The notes: generated by a model not told the origin, from the sequence alone. A stretch of DNA of 36,688 nucleotides from Chara braunii (GCA_003427395.1 BFEA01000597.1:681027-717714), one strand, 5' to 3'. Numbered from the stretch's first letter, positions 9,655 to 20,384 are shown. Numbers and translations are program-made.

Positions 9655-10841
9655 TTGCCCGAGATCGACGACACCCTTAGCAAGTTACTAGGAACCATGG
9701 TGTCAATGTCATTTCAGACCATGCTGCAGGCTAGCCCTAGGTTGCTCAAAGGGCTTAGACAACTGTTGACTCGGCGGCGAGTAGAAATAGACGACAACCC
9801 CGAATTACCAGAAGAAGAAAGGGAGGAGGAAGTTCCGCAAGAGGTTGCTAACCTTCAAAGGAGTTGCGGGGATCTGGAGGATCTTGAGAAAGCCTTTGCA
9901 AACATCTTTTTGAGCTTGCCAGACCGAGAAGGTGGCGAAGTCATGAGGGCACCTCCTGGGACAAAGCTCAGTTTCCATGCGCTACCCGTAGGGAAATTGA
10001 AGATTCAGATCGGGACACATCATACCGATACATTAGTAGACGGGGGAGCAAAAATCACTCTCATAAGGAGAGATTTCGCAACAATCACAGGCTGTACGAT
10101 AAATAAGTAACGGGGAGCATCCGGGGAGCCAGTGGGGAAATTCCGTTCGCAGGATATGTCACGAAATGTGCAGCCAAGGCAGGAATCAGGGAGTCAATCT
10201 GGTCGTTTCAGCGGATGACCATAATGGAGGAAATGGATCACGACATTATCCTTGGGAGGCCATGATGCGCAAACGTAGAAATGATAGGCATGCACTTGCA
10301 CGATGGCACGTACATGGTAGGTATAGAGGATCCGGTGACCGGCCGGGGAGAGCTCCTCCGACTCCTTGGGACAGGAGGAGACCCTCCGAAGGGGAAGTTA
10401 GCAACGTGGTCGCCGTCGTTCGAAGATAGCGCACGAAAAGGGGCTTTCGCGCGGATGGAGGGCATGAGAGAAAGGGTAGAAATTATGATTGAGGAGGCAT
10501 TTAATAAGAAGGAATGGATCAAGATGGGCCTGCCCCAGAAGAAGAGGAAGCAAGAGGACGAAGTCTTAGGTGTTATGGTAGCAGAAAAGGAGTCAGAAGT
10601 CGAACTCGGTGCCAACTTGCCCAAACAGAAAGAAGTACGCATGGACGTGCCGGAAGTCGCACTCGAGATCCCGGATTTGTTACAGCTCATCAAGGCCCTC
10701 AGATACCAAAAGGGGTATTGTCTGAATGGAAAATTAGTTAGTATTCAACTACGGGTCGTAGAGGCGACGAGGGCAATCCCGACCGTTCATTTTTTACGAG
10801 AAAGATCCCGGAAGGAAGTGTTCGAAAGTATAAGCCGGTAG
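9601..10841 (+). pseudogene. Element A retropepsin-like aspartic protease and linker (frameshifted)
   Basis: Two frames carry the parts. 9601-10110 contains a helical, Glu-rich spacer and the active-site loop TLVDGGAKITLI, with the catalytic Asp codon at 10039-10041. The usual Ser/Thr after Asp is Gly, which is atypical for D-S/T-G. After a frameshift near 10110, 10116-10841 carries the second protease hallmark DHDIILGRP, then a TGA at 10263-10265 where Trp is expected (the ILGxxW motif), then a Lys/Glu-rich linker ending at TAG 10839-10841. The enzyme would cleave the gag-pol polyprotein. The copy is dead by frameshift and stop. Confidence 0.75.
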
Positions 10842-11875
10842 GGAAGAAGGCAAAACCGGTCTCGATCCTGTTAGAGACATCAAAGGAAGAGGCTATGGAG
10901 AAGGAAGAGAAGGTCCTTCGAGTAATCCAAAGCGACGGAAGGGCATCGGATACCAGATGAGGTAGCTGATACGATGAAGATAGGGGTAGACGGATTCCTA
11001 ACAGAAGAGGAAAACCACCTGATCAAAAGGACCTGCCAAGAGTTTCACCTGACATTTGCCTTTTTAGTGATCACCAAAAGGGGCGGCTGGACGCGAAGCT
11101 GATTCCTCCGGTCAGAATCCACACGGTAGAACATGAGTGCTGGAATGACAAGGGTCCGTCCTATGAATTTGGGATAGCAGGGGAAGTGACAGACCTTCTT
11201 CGAGCGAAGACGGACTCCTTCGTCGCAGAACCTACAGCGTCGCCATACGCAAACCGGTGGTTCGTATTTCGAAAGCCCAACAAGACGCTAAGGTGGATTC
11301 AGGATCTGCAGAAGTTGAATGCGGTAACCATCCGGGATGCTGGCTCGCTACCTCAGGCTGATTTATTAGCAGAGTCGCACGCCGGTCGGAGCATTTACTC
11401 CCTGATCGATTTGTACTCAGGATACGACCAGCTTCCATTGGATGTCCGGGACAGGCCGTACACCGCAATGCACACCCCCATAGGACAGTTGTAGATGCAG
11501 GTGACTCTTATGGGCTTTACGAACGCGGTAGCCGAGGCACAAAGGAGAATGCTCGTCGTAGCCAGAGACATGTTTCCAGAAAAATGTGAGCCTTATATTG
11601 ATGACAACCCAATCAAAGGCACTCAAGAGAAGGACGAGACTGAAGTCCAGCCGGGGATTCGAAGATTTTTATGGGACCATCTGCAAGACATTAAGGACTT
11701 ACTCCGACGGTTCCTAGTGTATAACATCACGGCTAGCGGACCAAAGAGTATTCTAGCAGCACCGGAAGTAACTATACTAGGATTTCGCTGCGGGGCTTAT
11801 GGTAGGAAGCCAGACCCGACAAAGACAGACAAGATATCACAATGGCCAACACCCTGCGCACGACTACGGAGGTAA
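10842..11875 (+). pseudogene. Element A reverse transcriptase, N-terminal and palm part
   Basis: Broken frames at 10842-11090 lead into an RT frame (about 11090-11875). Visible motifs are SPYANRWFVFRKPN (fingers), DLQKLNAVT, motif A SLIDLYSGYDQ with Asp at 11408-11410, motif B-like LMGFTNA, and the catalytic YIDD at 11594-11605 followed by NPIKGT. Both active-site Asp codons are intact. TAG at 11492-11494 interrupts the frame where Trp or Leu would be expected. A frameshift near 11857 moves the continuation to the next frame. The D-D-x-P-x-K-G style differs from element B, so A and B are different Ty3/gypsy lineages. Confidence 0.85.
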
Positions 11876-12663
11876 AAGCTTTCCTAGGCGTAGTCGGATT
11901 TTGGAGGATCTTCATTAAGAATTTTGCCAAGATTGTCGAACCTATCCGGGCCATGATCAGAGAAGAGGGAACCATGGATTAGACGGAGGAGCGAGAAGGA
12001 GCTGTCCAAACCCTTAAGGACATATTGACATCTGAGCAAGTCGCCTTGTCAGCGCCTTGTTTTAATGACGAAGTGGGACGACCATTCATCCTAACAACGG
12101 ATGGAGGACCCTTGGCCGTAGGAGGCGTGCTGATTCAACGGGATGAGGAAGGGAGAGAGAGACCGATTAGGTTCGAAAGTAGAACCTTGAACTCCGCAGA
12201 ACGGCGGTAGTCGCAGTTCAAAAAGGAGGTCTTGGCCATCTTACATTGCCCCAAGACCTTCCAGGCCTACCTATTTGGGAGGCGGTTCATTCTTAGGATC
12301 GATCCGACAAATGTTGCGGGGGCCCTAAAGAATTACAGGCCTATAGATCCGACGGTGGGGAGATGGGTAGGATTTATCTGGCAGTTCGATTACAAGATCG
12401 AACGGATTGCGGGAATAAAAAACAAGGCCGATGGGCTGAGCCGATTTTGCATAACTCCAGAAGGGGTGGAAGAGGCGGAACCCATAGACGCGTTCCTTGA
12501 ATTCGAGGGAGAAACTCTTGCGGTGGACAACGAAATGATGGGCGAAGAATGCGCGTCGAGAGAACTGTTGATCCGGACTTTCGAGAAGGTGGCGCCTGCC
12601 GTAGTAGCAGAACTTAAAGAAGGACCCGTCACCACTCGAGGTCGTAAAGAGGAGAGAGATTCA
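11857..12663 (+). pseudogene. Element A RT connection and RNase H domain
   Basis: The thumb/connection motif TEVKAFLGVVGFWRIFIKNFAKI is typical of Ty3/gypsy RT. It is followed by RNase H with the catalytic carboxylates in place: Asp in TTDGGP (12100-12102), Glu in FKKEVLAI (12226-12228) and Asp in RIDPTNV (12301-12303). TAG codons at 11980-11982 (after TMD, where Trp is expected) and 12208-12210 interrupt an otherwise continuous frame that runs on into the integrase. RNase H would remove the RNA strand after minus-strand synthesis. Confidence 0.85.
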
Positions 12664-14144
12664 TAGGGAACAATAGTAGGACCGAAGGAGGAGCTAATAG
12701 CAATGGCGGTTGAGGGAGGCCGGGAAATCGTGATGAGCTTAGTGGAATCTTGGGAGAAGAAAGAGTTGCAATTGATGGTAAACCAGATGCAGGAGAGAAA
12801 GGATGAGGACCACGAAGAGAAGGAGGTTTTCTATGTCTAGACATACGAAGGGATCTTTCGGGAAATCGGGTTGTTGCTTGTAGGAAACAAGCAACCCACG
12901 GAAGTCAGCGCTAATGCAAGGGAGGAGGCCGAAAGGTACGTCCTAAGGGGCGGCCATCTGTTCCGAAGAGAAGAAGGTGCTATGCCTAGAAGAGTTGTGT
13001 GCGGAAGATCTAGGCAGTTAGATGTTATCCAGGCAATGCACGACGGGTTAGCGGGAGGGCATCGGTCGTCCAAAGGGACTCTCGCAAAGATAACGCCACT
13101 TTATTATTGGCCAGGCATGGCAAGCATGGTCGCCATATACTACCAGACATGCCTTATCTGCCAAGAACGAAGCTCGGCACGTGTCTTTGAGCCGCTTAGA
13201 CCTACGCGGGTGCTAGGGCCGGGACATCTGGTCCACCTTGACCTTGCGGTCATGCCTGTATCAACAGATGGGTACAGGTATATTCTAGATGCGTTGAGTG
13301 GGTTCGTGGAGGCGATCGCTTTAAAAAAAAAGACAGGGAGAAGTGTAGCAGACTGGATAAAAGACTTCTATTTGAGGCATCCTTTCGTCAGGAGATTCAT
13401 AGCGGACAATGGGACATAATTTGTGAACCAAGAAGTATTGGGGATGCTTAAGAGACTCTGCGTACCAATCAAACTCATCGAGTTGTATCACCCAGAGGCC
13501 AATGCACCTGTGGAAAGAGGGCACCAAACCTTAAAGAACACGATTGCGAAGCTCGCAGCGGATCATCTGGGAAGCTGGCCTATGTATCTCAAGCAGGCTG
13601 TCTTTTCAGAGAACATGACACCTAAGAGGACAACGGGATGTATCTCAGCAAAACTTTGGTACGGAAGGGAGATCGACTTTCCCGTTGAGGCCTTGATACC
13701 TACCTGGAACAGGTTAGATGATGATCCGCGAATGACCACGGAAGAGTTAATCGAGGCAAGATGCCGACAAGTCCTTAAAAACGAAGAAGTCATGGAAGAC
13801 ATCGTCCATCGAGTATTGGACAGCAGAATGAGGGACAAAGCAAGGTGGGACCAGGTTAAGAATGTCAGAAAGGAGCCACTTCAAGTGGGGGAGATGGTAT
13901 TGCTAAGGAATTCGGCACTGGAAAGTACTTGGTCTGGACAACTGGGGAGGAGGTCAAAGGCCCCTTCCGGGTCGCCAAGCGGGTGGGGCTGAACACTTTC
14001 GAACTGGAAGATTTGGATGGAACTGGATTGAAAGGACCCTTCCCGGGTCAACGACTGGTCAGGTTTCTAAGTCGGGACCCAGTGGAACAATGGCTTCAGG
14101 AGGCCGGGGACAGGGAAACTGAAAGGCTACAAGCCAAGGACTGA
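12664..14144 (+). pseudogene. Element A integrase (HHCC, DD35E, GPF module)
   Basis: Same frame as the RNase H. The zinc-binding HHCC region is visible (MHDGLAGGH and CLIC). The catalytic core has Asp in HLDLAVMP (13240-13242), Asp in IADNGT (13405-13407) and Glu in NAPVERG (13513-13515); the last two are exactly 36 codons apart, the D-35-E spacing. Stops are TAG 12664, TAG 12838 and TAA 13417 (expected Gln). A frameshift near 13930-13990 moves the C-terminal GPFRV module to another frame, ending at TGA 14142-14144. There is no chromodomain. Confidence 0.88.
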
Positions 14145-14531
14145 CGGCGACCTTGCTCACACTTTTGGTGCTGTCTCTGACTGCGTCCGTGGGACTGTCA
14201 TTCTTTTGACTGGGGCAATGGCTTGGACTGATTGAGGTTGAAATGCAGGGTGACTTGGGGATTTGCGGTAACGGGTTTGTGCGACGACGGGAAGGATTGT
14301 TGGGGCATTGTATCATAGTTTTTTACGGGAAAATAATGGGATCTTCACAAACGGCGCATTTGCATAAGGGAGGGAAATGTATAAAAGGGGCATGATGCGA
14401 AGGATACTGGGAGCATTCTGGGGAAAGGGGAGCTGCCTACCGAACTGGGGGAACGGGTGTAGGAGGGGGTTTTGCGGGTGTTGTCTTGTTATACAGGACC
14501 TAGAAGAAGAAAAACACAAGAAAAAGTAAAA
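14145..14531 (+). promoter_or_regulatory. Post-integrase region of element A with TATA box
   Basis: No ORF. A consensus TATA box TATAAAAG lies at 14380-14387 in purine-rich context ('gggagggaaatgtataaaagggg'), about 150 bp before the ATG at 14532. In the re-inverted element it would sit between the integrase and ORF Y, so it could be an internal promoter for that ORF. It could equally be the U3 promoter of an LTR whose ends I cannot see. Confidence 0.45.
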
Positions 14532-14756
14532 ATGAAATTCGGCAACGAGAACGACAGCGGGGCAATCAACAGGCCTACTGGAGGGGAAGAAGCAGGACCA
14601 AGCCAAGGGAGGAGGACGACGAAGAGAAAGTTGTACATAGGGCTCATGGGCGGGCCGGTGGTAGGTAGGGGTGGAAAAAAGTGCGTATGTAGAAGACCCT
14701 CGCCCCTCCGCAAGGGAGAAGGTATAGAAGGATACTTGCGCCTACATAACCAGTAG
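14532..14756 (+). CDS. Short basic ORF downstream of element A TATA box
   Basis: An ATG-started frame of 74 codons, Gly/Arg/Lys-rich (contains GRRTTKRKLYIGLMGGP), ending at TAG 14754-14756, four bases before the inferred inversion breakpoint at 14760. In the re-inverted arrangement this region is followed by ORF Y, although in a different frame (that frame has a TAG at 14725-14727). I do not recognise the product; it may be the broken 5' end of ORF Y. Confidence 0.3.
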   Translation: MKFGNENDSGAINRPTGGEEAGPSQGRRTTKRKLYIGLMGGPVVGRGGKKCVCRRPSPLRKGEGIEGYLRLHNQ

Positions 14757-14760
14757 TGCG

Positions 14761-15476
14761 TTTTCCACCCTTTCAATTTTGTGGTCGACTCCGTGCACCC
14801 GTTCGTGTAGGCTTTCAATCCCCTTCTTTACCTTGTCGCCTGTCTTACCGGTCAGGTCTATGACCTCCCCTTCCTTAAGCAAGGCCAATGTCTCGGTCAC
14901 TACCGTCTTTTCGGCCAGGTCCGTTACGGTGCTAAAATCCACATCCCTGGTGTTTACGAACTTGCTCGTCTGCTGGTAGGCTGACAGAATCTTGTCTTTG
15001 TCGAACTCGGAGAACCGCCTGAGGAAATATTTGCTCATTATTCGGTCCGTAACCCCGGGGATCCTTAGTGCTACCAGAGTGAACTCCCGTAGGAAGTCAT
15101 TGTACGTTGCGAAGTTCTTCCTCTGAACTGCCGCTAAGTCGGCCTCCATAGCCATTTTCTCTGTTGCCAGATATTTTCTCATCATCACATCCCGGGTCTC
15201 CTTCCAAGACCGGCTTGCGGCCACAATGGCCATTATGTCCCGCCCTAGGCTCAATGACACATGCTGTCCTAGGTTGTCCATCTTTTCTTCTTCGGTCCAT
15301 TTCAGTAACGTAGCTAGGTTCTCAGAATCGATTAGAAACTCCGTGATATTTGCCCCGTCGAACTTCAACTTTTTCTTAGCATCCGCTAGGTAGCCCTGAT
15401 TTTTGTTCAGTGCTCGTGCGAGGGATGATACTATCTTCCTAAGGCCGCCCTCGGAGCTACTGGCCTCGCCCGCCAT
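14761..15476 (-). pseudogene. Element A gag capsid domain, inverted relative to its pol
   Basis: A minus-strand frame of about 240 codons, rich in helix-forming sequence and resembling the Ty3/gypsy gag capsid: KKLKFDGANITEFLIDSENL, then KWTEEEKMDNLGQHVSLSLG, then a helical segment with KNFATYNDFLREFTLVAL, then a C-terminal region ending KIERVEN at the breakpoint. The frame has no stop from the ATG at 15476 to the breakpoint; the eight codons after it run into non-gag sequence. It lies immediately right of the plus-strand pol and in opposite orientation, whereas an intact element has capsid before the zinc knuckle. Joining 14761 to 9121 on the same strand is in frame. Confidence 0.72.
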
Positions 15477-16374
15477 ACTGGTATCCGGTCCTTCCTTGCC
15501 GACCTTCTATCCCTCCCTAGTCTTTGCAGTTCCTTCCGGGTCGAACCACCCCAACACCCTTTCCCTAAGGCTCCAGAGCCCTTCACACCCCCGCGTTGCT
15601 GCCGACGTAGTCGGCAGACGGCTAGCCCTACCATCTATGGCTGGTGGGTTTGTAGCTTTCTCCGCTGCCATCCCCAGAGAGTTCTCTCTTTCTTTCCTCC
15701 TTTTGCTCGATGTTTCCCCACGGTCGCAGCCCTTATCCCCTTGCCCATTTCCGCCTCGGCCGGTCCTCGTTTCGTCCCTCGGTTCTTCCTGCAGAGGGCC
15801 TTCTTCGTTCCCAGTCATCATTTCCTCGATCAATCTTGCCTTGTACTCCGCGGTCCTCTTTTCTATTTCTGCTAGTTTGCGCCTCGCATCTGTGACCCTT
15901 ACTTTCTTAGACACAGCTCCCTCTGAATTCCGGGGGCTTGTCCTATCCTTATTCATGCCCTCTTTGGTTTCCTGAGTCTCTTGCCTGCTTCCCCCGGCTT
16001 CCTCGAGCTTTCCCCGGAGGAAATTTCCTTCCGGTTCCCTTTTGTACCATCCGGATTTATCGATTCTCTGTCTTTCTGCCCTTCTTCGCTCTGCATGGCA
16101 TTGCCTCCTAAGCCTGGTCCTCCTTCGCTCTTACGGTTGTCCGTCTCATCCTCCATTGCCATTTTGCCTAGTTCTGCATAAGCCAAATGATTCCCCAGGA
16201 CACACGCAACGCGAGGTATTTAAGTTCCCTAGGTTCCAACCCTGTTGGTTTTATCTTTGTTCGGACAATAGCCTTCTCCCTATTTCCGTTTTCTGATTGC
16301 TTCCCTAAGAAGGAGCCATGACTGACCCTGCTGCCCTGTCGGCTAAGGGCGTGACTTAGTTTCCTTTATCACAG
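15477..16374 (-). pseudogene. Element A gag N-terminal region, frameshifted
   Basis: Two or three minus-strand frames carry a plausible gag leader. An open stretch from about 16374 to 15953 includes GLEPRELKYLALRVLGNHLA and ELGKMAMEDE. A second frame, 15956 to 15507, includes KKVRVTDARRKLAEIEKRTA (predicted coiled coil) and a Glu/Arg/Gly-rich acidic-basic linker. A third frame joins to the capsid ATG at 15476. There are probably two frameshifts. It would be the matrix-like N-terminal part of gag. Confidence 0.5.
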
Positions 16375-16628
16375 GCTCGTTTAGAGCGCCCTTGCCCTGT
16401 TGGGCCCGTGCGTAGGAGTTCGGGTTAGGCATCCCGCTAGGGAAAGTTTCCCGAGCAGTATTCCCCTTTTCGACCTTCAGGGTCATGGCAACCATTAGGA
16501 GTCTACCCCCTCTACCCCTTAGCGGGTTTTGATCATCCGGGTCCGAAGCCCTTCCTCATTTCCATTGACAGATTTATACTTAATTTGCCCTATTGGCCCA
16601 TCCCTAGAGGCTAGTCCTGTTCTCGCCC
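16375..16628 (-). other. Spacer between ORF X and gag
   Basis: No convincing frame (several stops in all minus-strand frames). A TATA-like 'aagtataaatc' can be read on the - strand near 16580, between ORF X and gag. Nothing else recognised. Confidence 0.3.
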
Positions 16629-17435
16629 TCATGGCCCTTCTGGTTCGGTAGGCTCCTCGAATAGTTGAGCCACCCCTGCTAAATAACTCTCTCCTATCTC
16701 GATTTCTCTTAGGATTATGTGCTTGTAATCCGCCCAGGCTAGTCGCAGCAACCTAAATATCAAAATATGGATGACTTTCAGTAACTCATGGGCCCTGTTT
16801 CCCCAGAATGGCCCATGTTCCACAGAAACATCGTAGAACATCCAGATGGTCTGAAAGGGGAAGTGGTCTACCCAGACTATCGCTGAGTCTGCCAGCGCTT
16901 GTGCCCTTTCGAGGCTCCCGAAAATGAGGTCTATCATAAACCGGGGGACTCGACACCTCAGCGGTATGGTTGGTGCCCTGAACTCCCTCCAACCCCCCAT
17001 TTCCACCCTGGTAAGCAAGTCCACGTTTCTTCTACCCCTGACCGATTGTCCTATCCGCGTCAATGCCTGGGCCGCCCTTCGAAAAACTGGGGCCGACTCG
17101 TGGCCTTGCGCTATCCCTATCCCCAATAAGTGCCAGCCAACCTCGGGTAGGTATAGGACCTCGATGACTTCTAAATTGGTGAACAAATCGTCCCCGGGCC
17201 CTCGGTTGAGTCTCATCCCCCTCCACCGACATTCCACCAACATGAAGGCTGTGTCTCTTCCTAGGGTCACGGCCCGCCATTCCGTGTCGAATCCCCGAAA
17301 GTTGGGATTTGACGGGAGGGACACTTCCCATCGCCTGCCGTTATTCCAGGGCGGTCCGGGGTACCGGGGCTGACGTTCCATTCGCACACGTCTTGCTGCC
17401 ATTGTCGCCTTGGCGATTCCCTGCATAGTCCACAT
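16629..17435 (-). CDS. ORF X: intact 268-codon ORF upstream of element A gag
   Basis: A continuous minus-strand frame from ATG at 17435 to the stop at about 16629, with no internal stop, unlike the neighbouring gag and pol. The N-terminus is Arg-rich (AARRVRMERQPRYPGPPWNN); the middle has many aromatic residues (VLYLPEVGWHLLGIGIAQGH; VWVDHFPFQTIWMFYDVSVE); the C-terminal third is an amphipathic helical stretch (ELLKVIHILIFRLLRLAWAD) ending acidic. No signal peptide, zinc ligands or protease/RT motifs are seen. It reads in the same direction as gag and lies about 250 bp upstream of it, so it may be an extra 5' ORF of element A. I do not recognise the family. High GC lengthens chance ORFs, so coding is not proven. 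Confidence 0.45.
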   Translation of the reverse strand: MWTMQGIAKATMAARRVRMERQPRYPGPPWNNGRRWEVSLPSNPNFRGFDTEWRAVTLGRDTAFMLVECRWRGMRLNRGPGDDLFTNLEVIEVLYLPEVGWHLLGIGIAQGHESAPVFRRAAQALTRIGQSVRGRRNVDLLTRVEMGGWREFRAPTIPLRCRVPRFMIDLIFGSLERAQALADSAIVWVDHFPFQTIWMFYDVSVEHGPFWGNRAHELLKVIHILIFRLLRLAWADYKHIILREIEIGESYLAGVAQLFEEPTEPEGP

Positions 17436-17567
17436 AGAGAGGGTTACAGCCAATCCTTAGTAAACGTCCACCTACTGCCCCCTTACCCTTCATGTTTTCA
17501 TTCTTCTTCTCTGATCCCAACTACCCCTCCATATCCCCAGGAGCAGCAACCCCCTCCGGTTGTTCGT

Positions 17568-18271
17568 TTACCCAAATAGCAAGTGCATACAACAGTAGTA
17601 TTCATACCGCTACAGGGCGTACGCCTAATGCACTGCACAAGGGGTGGAAACCTAAGCGTCCTATTGATGTGCTAACAAGGGACCAGTTCCTTAGGTTACC
17701 TCCAGGGACCCAGGAGTATGCAATATTGTTTCAAGAAAACATTAGGAAAGTAAAGGATAATCTGAAGAAAGCTCAAGACCAAATGATTGAACAAGCTAAC
17801 AAGCATCGTCGACCATCAACATTCAAGGAAGGTGATCTAGTCTGGGTCAAGTCCAAAGAGTTTTCGTTGGAAGAAGATGTGTCTCAGAAACTTTTGCCTG
17901 TCTATTTTGGACCCTGGGAAGTTCTCAAAGTAATTGGGGATGGAGAGGGACCGTCTTATCGTATCGATATTCCCCCTCATCTTAAAATGTATCCTGTTTT
18001 TCACGCGTCCAAATTGTTGCCCTATATAGAAGGAAATGAATTCCCAAATTGACCATCTATAATTCCGCCATCTATGGAAGACAGATATGAAGTAGACCGG
18101 ATCATAGAGCATGGGTACTTTTCTATAGGTGGACGTGGACGATCCCAAAAGCAGTTCAAGGTACGTTTCAAATCTCTGGTACCGTCTGAGGACAGATGGT
18201 TTAGTAAGCGAGAATTACTTGAAACTGCTCCTGATATTGTATCTGCATATGAATGTGGGTTGAAGTCTTAG
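17568..18271 (+). pseudogene. Element C integrase C-terminus plus chromodomain
   Basis: Plus-strand frame beginning abruptly in the integrase core tail (QIASAYNSSIHTATGRTPNA). It continues through the GPY/F module (VYFGPWEVLKVIGDG) and HLKMYPVFHASKLLPY, then a chromodomain (YEVDRIIEHGYFSIGG, KVRFKS, EDRWFSKRELLE, APDIVSAYE), ending at TAG 18269-18271. A TGA at 18050-18052 replaces an expected Trp codon; the frame is otherwise continuous. Chromodomains direct integration of chromoviruses into marked chromatin. The 5' part of the element is missing: at about 17568 the sequence changes to unrelated DNA adjoining ORF X. Confidence 0.85.
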
Positions 18272-19063
18272 TTATTTCTGCGATGGAACTCGAAATGGGT
18301 CGACAGGAATGCAGTACCTCATGTTCTGCAACAGTCTGGGCCCTCTAAAGTCTGCCTGCGCCAGGTAGTGTGACCACACACTGCCCTTGGGAAGTCAAAA
18401 GTCTAAGTCAACTGTAAGGTCAAAGGTACCCCACCCAGGCCCTTGGTCGGATACACTCACTTGTTGTGCGTAGGTACCTAGACAGCATCAAGGTTAGAAG
18501 GAATTCGGTTTTAAGCCAATCTGGGCCGTCATTTGCATTGAGACATTGACAGTTGAGGGATGCAACATCCGGGGTCCAGACCCCACGTCATCGCTACATA
18601 AGCGCTGACTTCCTGACTTTGGCATTCATTCTGTTTTATGTCAATGCTGACTTCACACATTGACAACGACGCTGTCTGGACGCTGGCTTTGCGCTGGCAC
18701 TTGTGTGACTACGGCGACGCGCTGCTGGCTCGGCATGGTGGCTGGCTGACTATTGTCTTCAGGGCATGCTGACGTGGCAGCTGCCACTCGTCGTTGCTGA
18801 CATGGCCGCTGCCACAAGTCGCTGCAAACGTGGCCGTTGCAACATGTACTGTTGCTGACGTGGCTGGGCTACGTAACTGGCACTTCTATTCTGATTCATC
18901 GACACTTGGGAGGAGATCATGACTGTTGGGTGATCGTGGACACGTACCTGGTTATCTTGAGGTCGACATTGCTCCAATACGCTGATGAGGGACTGATCGA
19001 CGTGCCACGTGGCACATTGTAATAGAACTTCAGATGTGCGTACAGACTATTGATTATTTGAGG
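18272..19063. other. Non-coding region after element C, with degenerate GCTGACGTGGC-type repeats
   Basis: The first part is probably the 3' untranslated region/LTR remnant of element C, but I see no clear PPT or LTR pair. Between about 18640 and 18880 the phrase 'gctgacgtggc' and variants ('gctgacatggc', 'gcaaacgtggc') recur every 30-45 bp, a degenerate minisatellite. The last five bases before the element B LTR are TGAGG, the candidate left target-site copy. Confidence 0.5.
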
Positions 19064-20343
19064 TGTTATGATCCTGGCCAATTTCGAGATACACATCCAT
19101 CAGATAGTACAATGTCGTCCAATTGTAGAAAGAAATGAATGAACTTGAGAGGAGAAAGAGGATTAGAAGAAAAAGAAGAAGTAAGAAAAAAGAAGAACAT
19201 GATGTACACCAACATAGACAAATGACAAGGCTCTTCTTCTTCGCCCAACAATCTCCTCCTCCTTATCTCCCCCTTCTCTTATTCATACAAGAAATAATAA
19301 TACAATGTTGAATGGTTGATCCAGAATCAATGTTCGAGTTCCTCTTCTACTGCAGGTATCACTTGAGGTCCACCATAGCCATGGCCGCCCCTCCCATTCT
19401 TCACTCTTATAGGCCGAGGCTATGGCGGACTACTAGGCCTTGCCCAAATGCCCAAAGGACAACCCAAAGCAGCTATGGCTGCTCTAGCTTAGGCCGCCAT
19501 GCCCGACCCTGCCTCGAAGCTTCTTGGTCTAGGTCCCCCAGTCCGGGACTCCCTGCTGCAGCGCCCACCAAGGTGATGAAGATGGCTGCCACCATAGCCA
19601 GGTAACTACCCATGGCGCTCCTCCCCCTTCCTGTCCTTCTTCCTCCTCCGTGTCCTTCTCCTTCCCCCAGCAGCGCTGCTCTTGGATAGCGCTGCTCCAA
19701 CTGGTGCTCCAACCAGTGTGTCGCCAAACTTGCACACCGAAAAAGAGGCCGGGCTCTTCGCCTGGCTGGGAGATATAGCGGCCTGCTTGCTTCTTCGGGC
19801 GGTGACTTCCAGGCCGCTCGTCCTTCCAAGCAACCGGTACCTCCTCCCTTTCATAGGGAAACATCATTGCAGACTTCGATATTGCCCGTACAGGCAGGCC
19901 CTAGACCCAGACTGGTTGGAATGGTATCCGTCTAGACCTAACCTACAACTATTGGGCCTCTAAAAATGCCACTTTTGTCTTTTTCTGCTCGGCCTCCAGT
20001 ACGCGCACATCTACCCCTTCAGGGTGCGGTACCGGCCTACCCGCTACTTGAGTGTTTTTCCTGCTGCAATCCCTCAATGTCACGGCCACAGGTAAGTACC
20101 GACCTTGAGGGCCCAATGAACGAGCAAGTGCCCTTGCGGGCCACACACACATTCAAGCCAACCAGCACTCGGACAGGCACGGCCACACACACTCAAGCCA
20201 ATCAGCACTCAGACAGATATGCAGTCCAACAAGCCTGCACACACAGACTTAGTAGCAAGCGGGAAACTCGGTAGGCCATTCACTCTATGGGCAAAACTCA
20301 GAAATCTGTTGTGTTTCAGTCCATGTTTGGACGGGTCATCACA
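19064..20343 (-). repeat. Element B LTR, left copy (3' LTR of a minus-strand element)
   Basis: About 1,280 bp, near-identical along its length to 32818-34094. On + it starts TGTTATGATCC and ends GGGTCATCACA, so the element-sense LTR begins TGTGATGACCC and ends GGATCATAACA: TG...CA termini with matching short inverted ends. It is directly followed on the right by the polypurine tract (complement of ctactcccccctc), which identifies it as the 3' LTR of an element pointing left. The two LTRs differ at a dozen or more sites in the first roughly 165 bp, plus a 4-bp indel near 19891, so the insertion is not young. Confidence 0.9.
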
Positions 20344-20356
20344 CTACTCCCCCCTC
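20344..20356 (-). promoter_or_regulatory. Element B polypurine tract (plus-strand priming site)
   Basis: In element sense the sequence GAGGGGGGAGTAG abuts the LTR start TGTGATGACCC. Purine runs in this position prime second-strand DNA synthesis in LTR retrotransposons. The same tract recurs beside the other LTR (34095-34107) and, inverted, at 21261-21273. Confidence 0.85.
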
Positions 20357-20384
20357 AAGAGCGAGGTCCCTTCGAGCGAGTAAA

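Noticed and set aside
15403-17373. Plus-strand frames opposite gag and ORF X
   Set aside because: Antisense shadows; the minus strand carries recognisable capsid sequence and the longer continuous frame.
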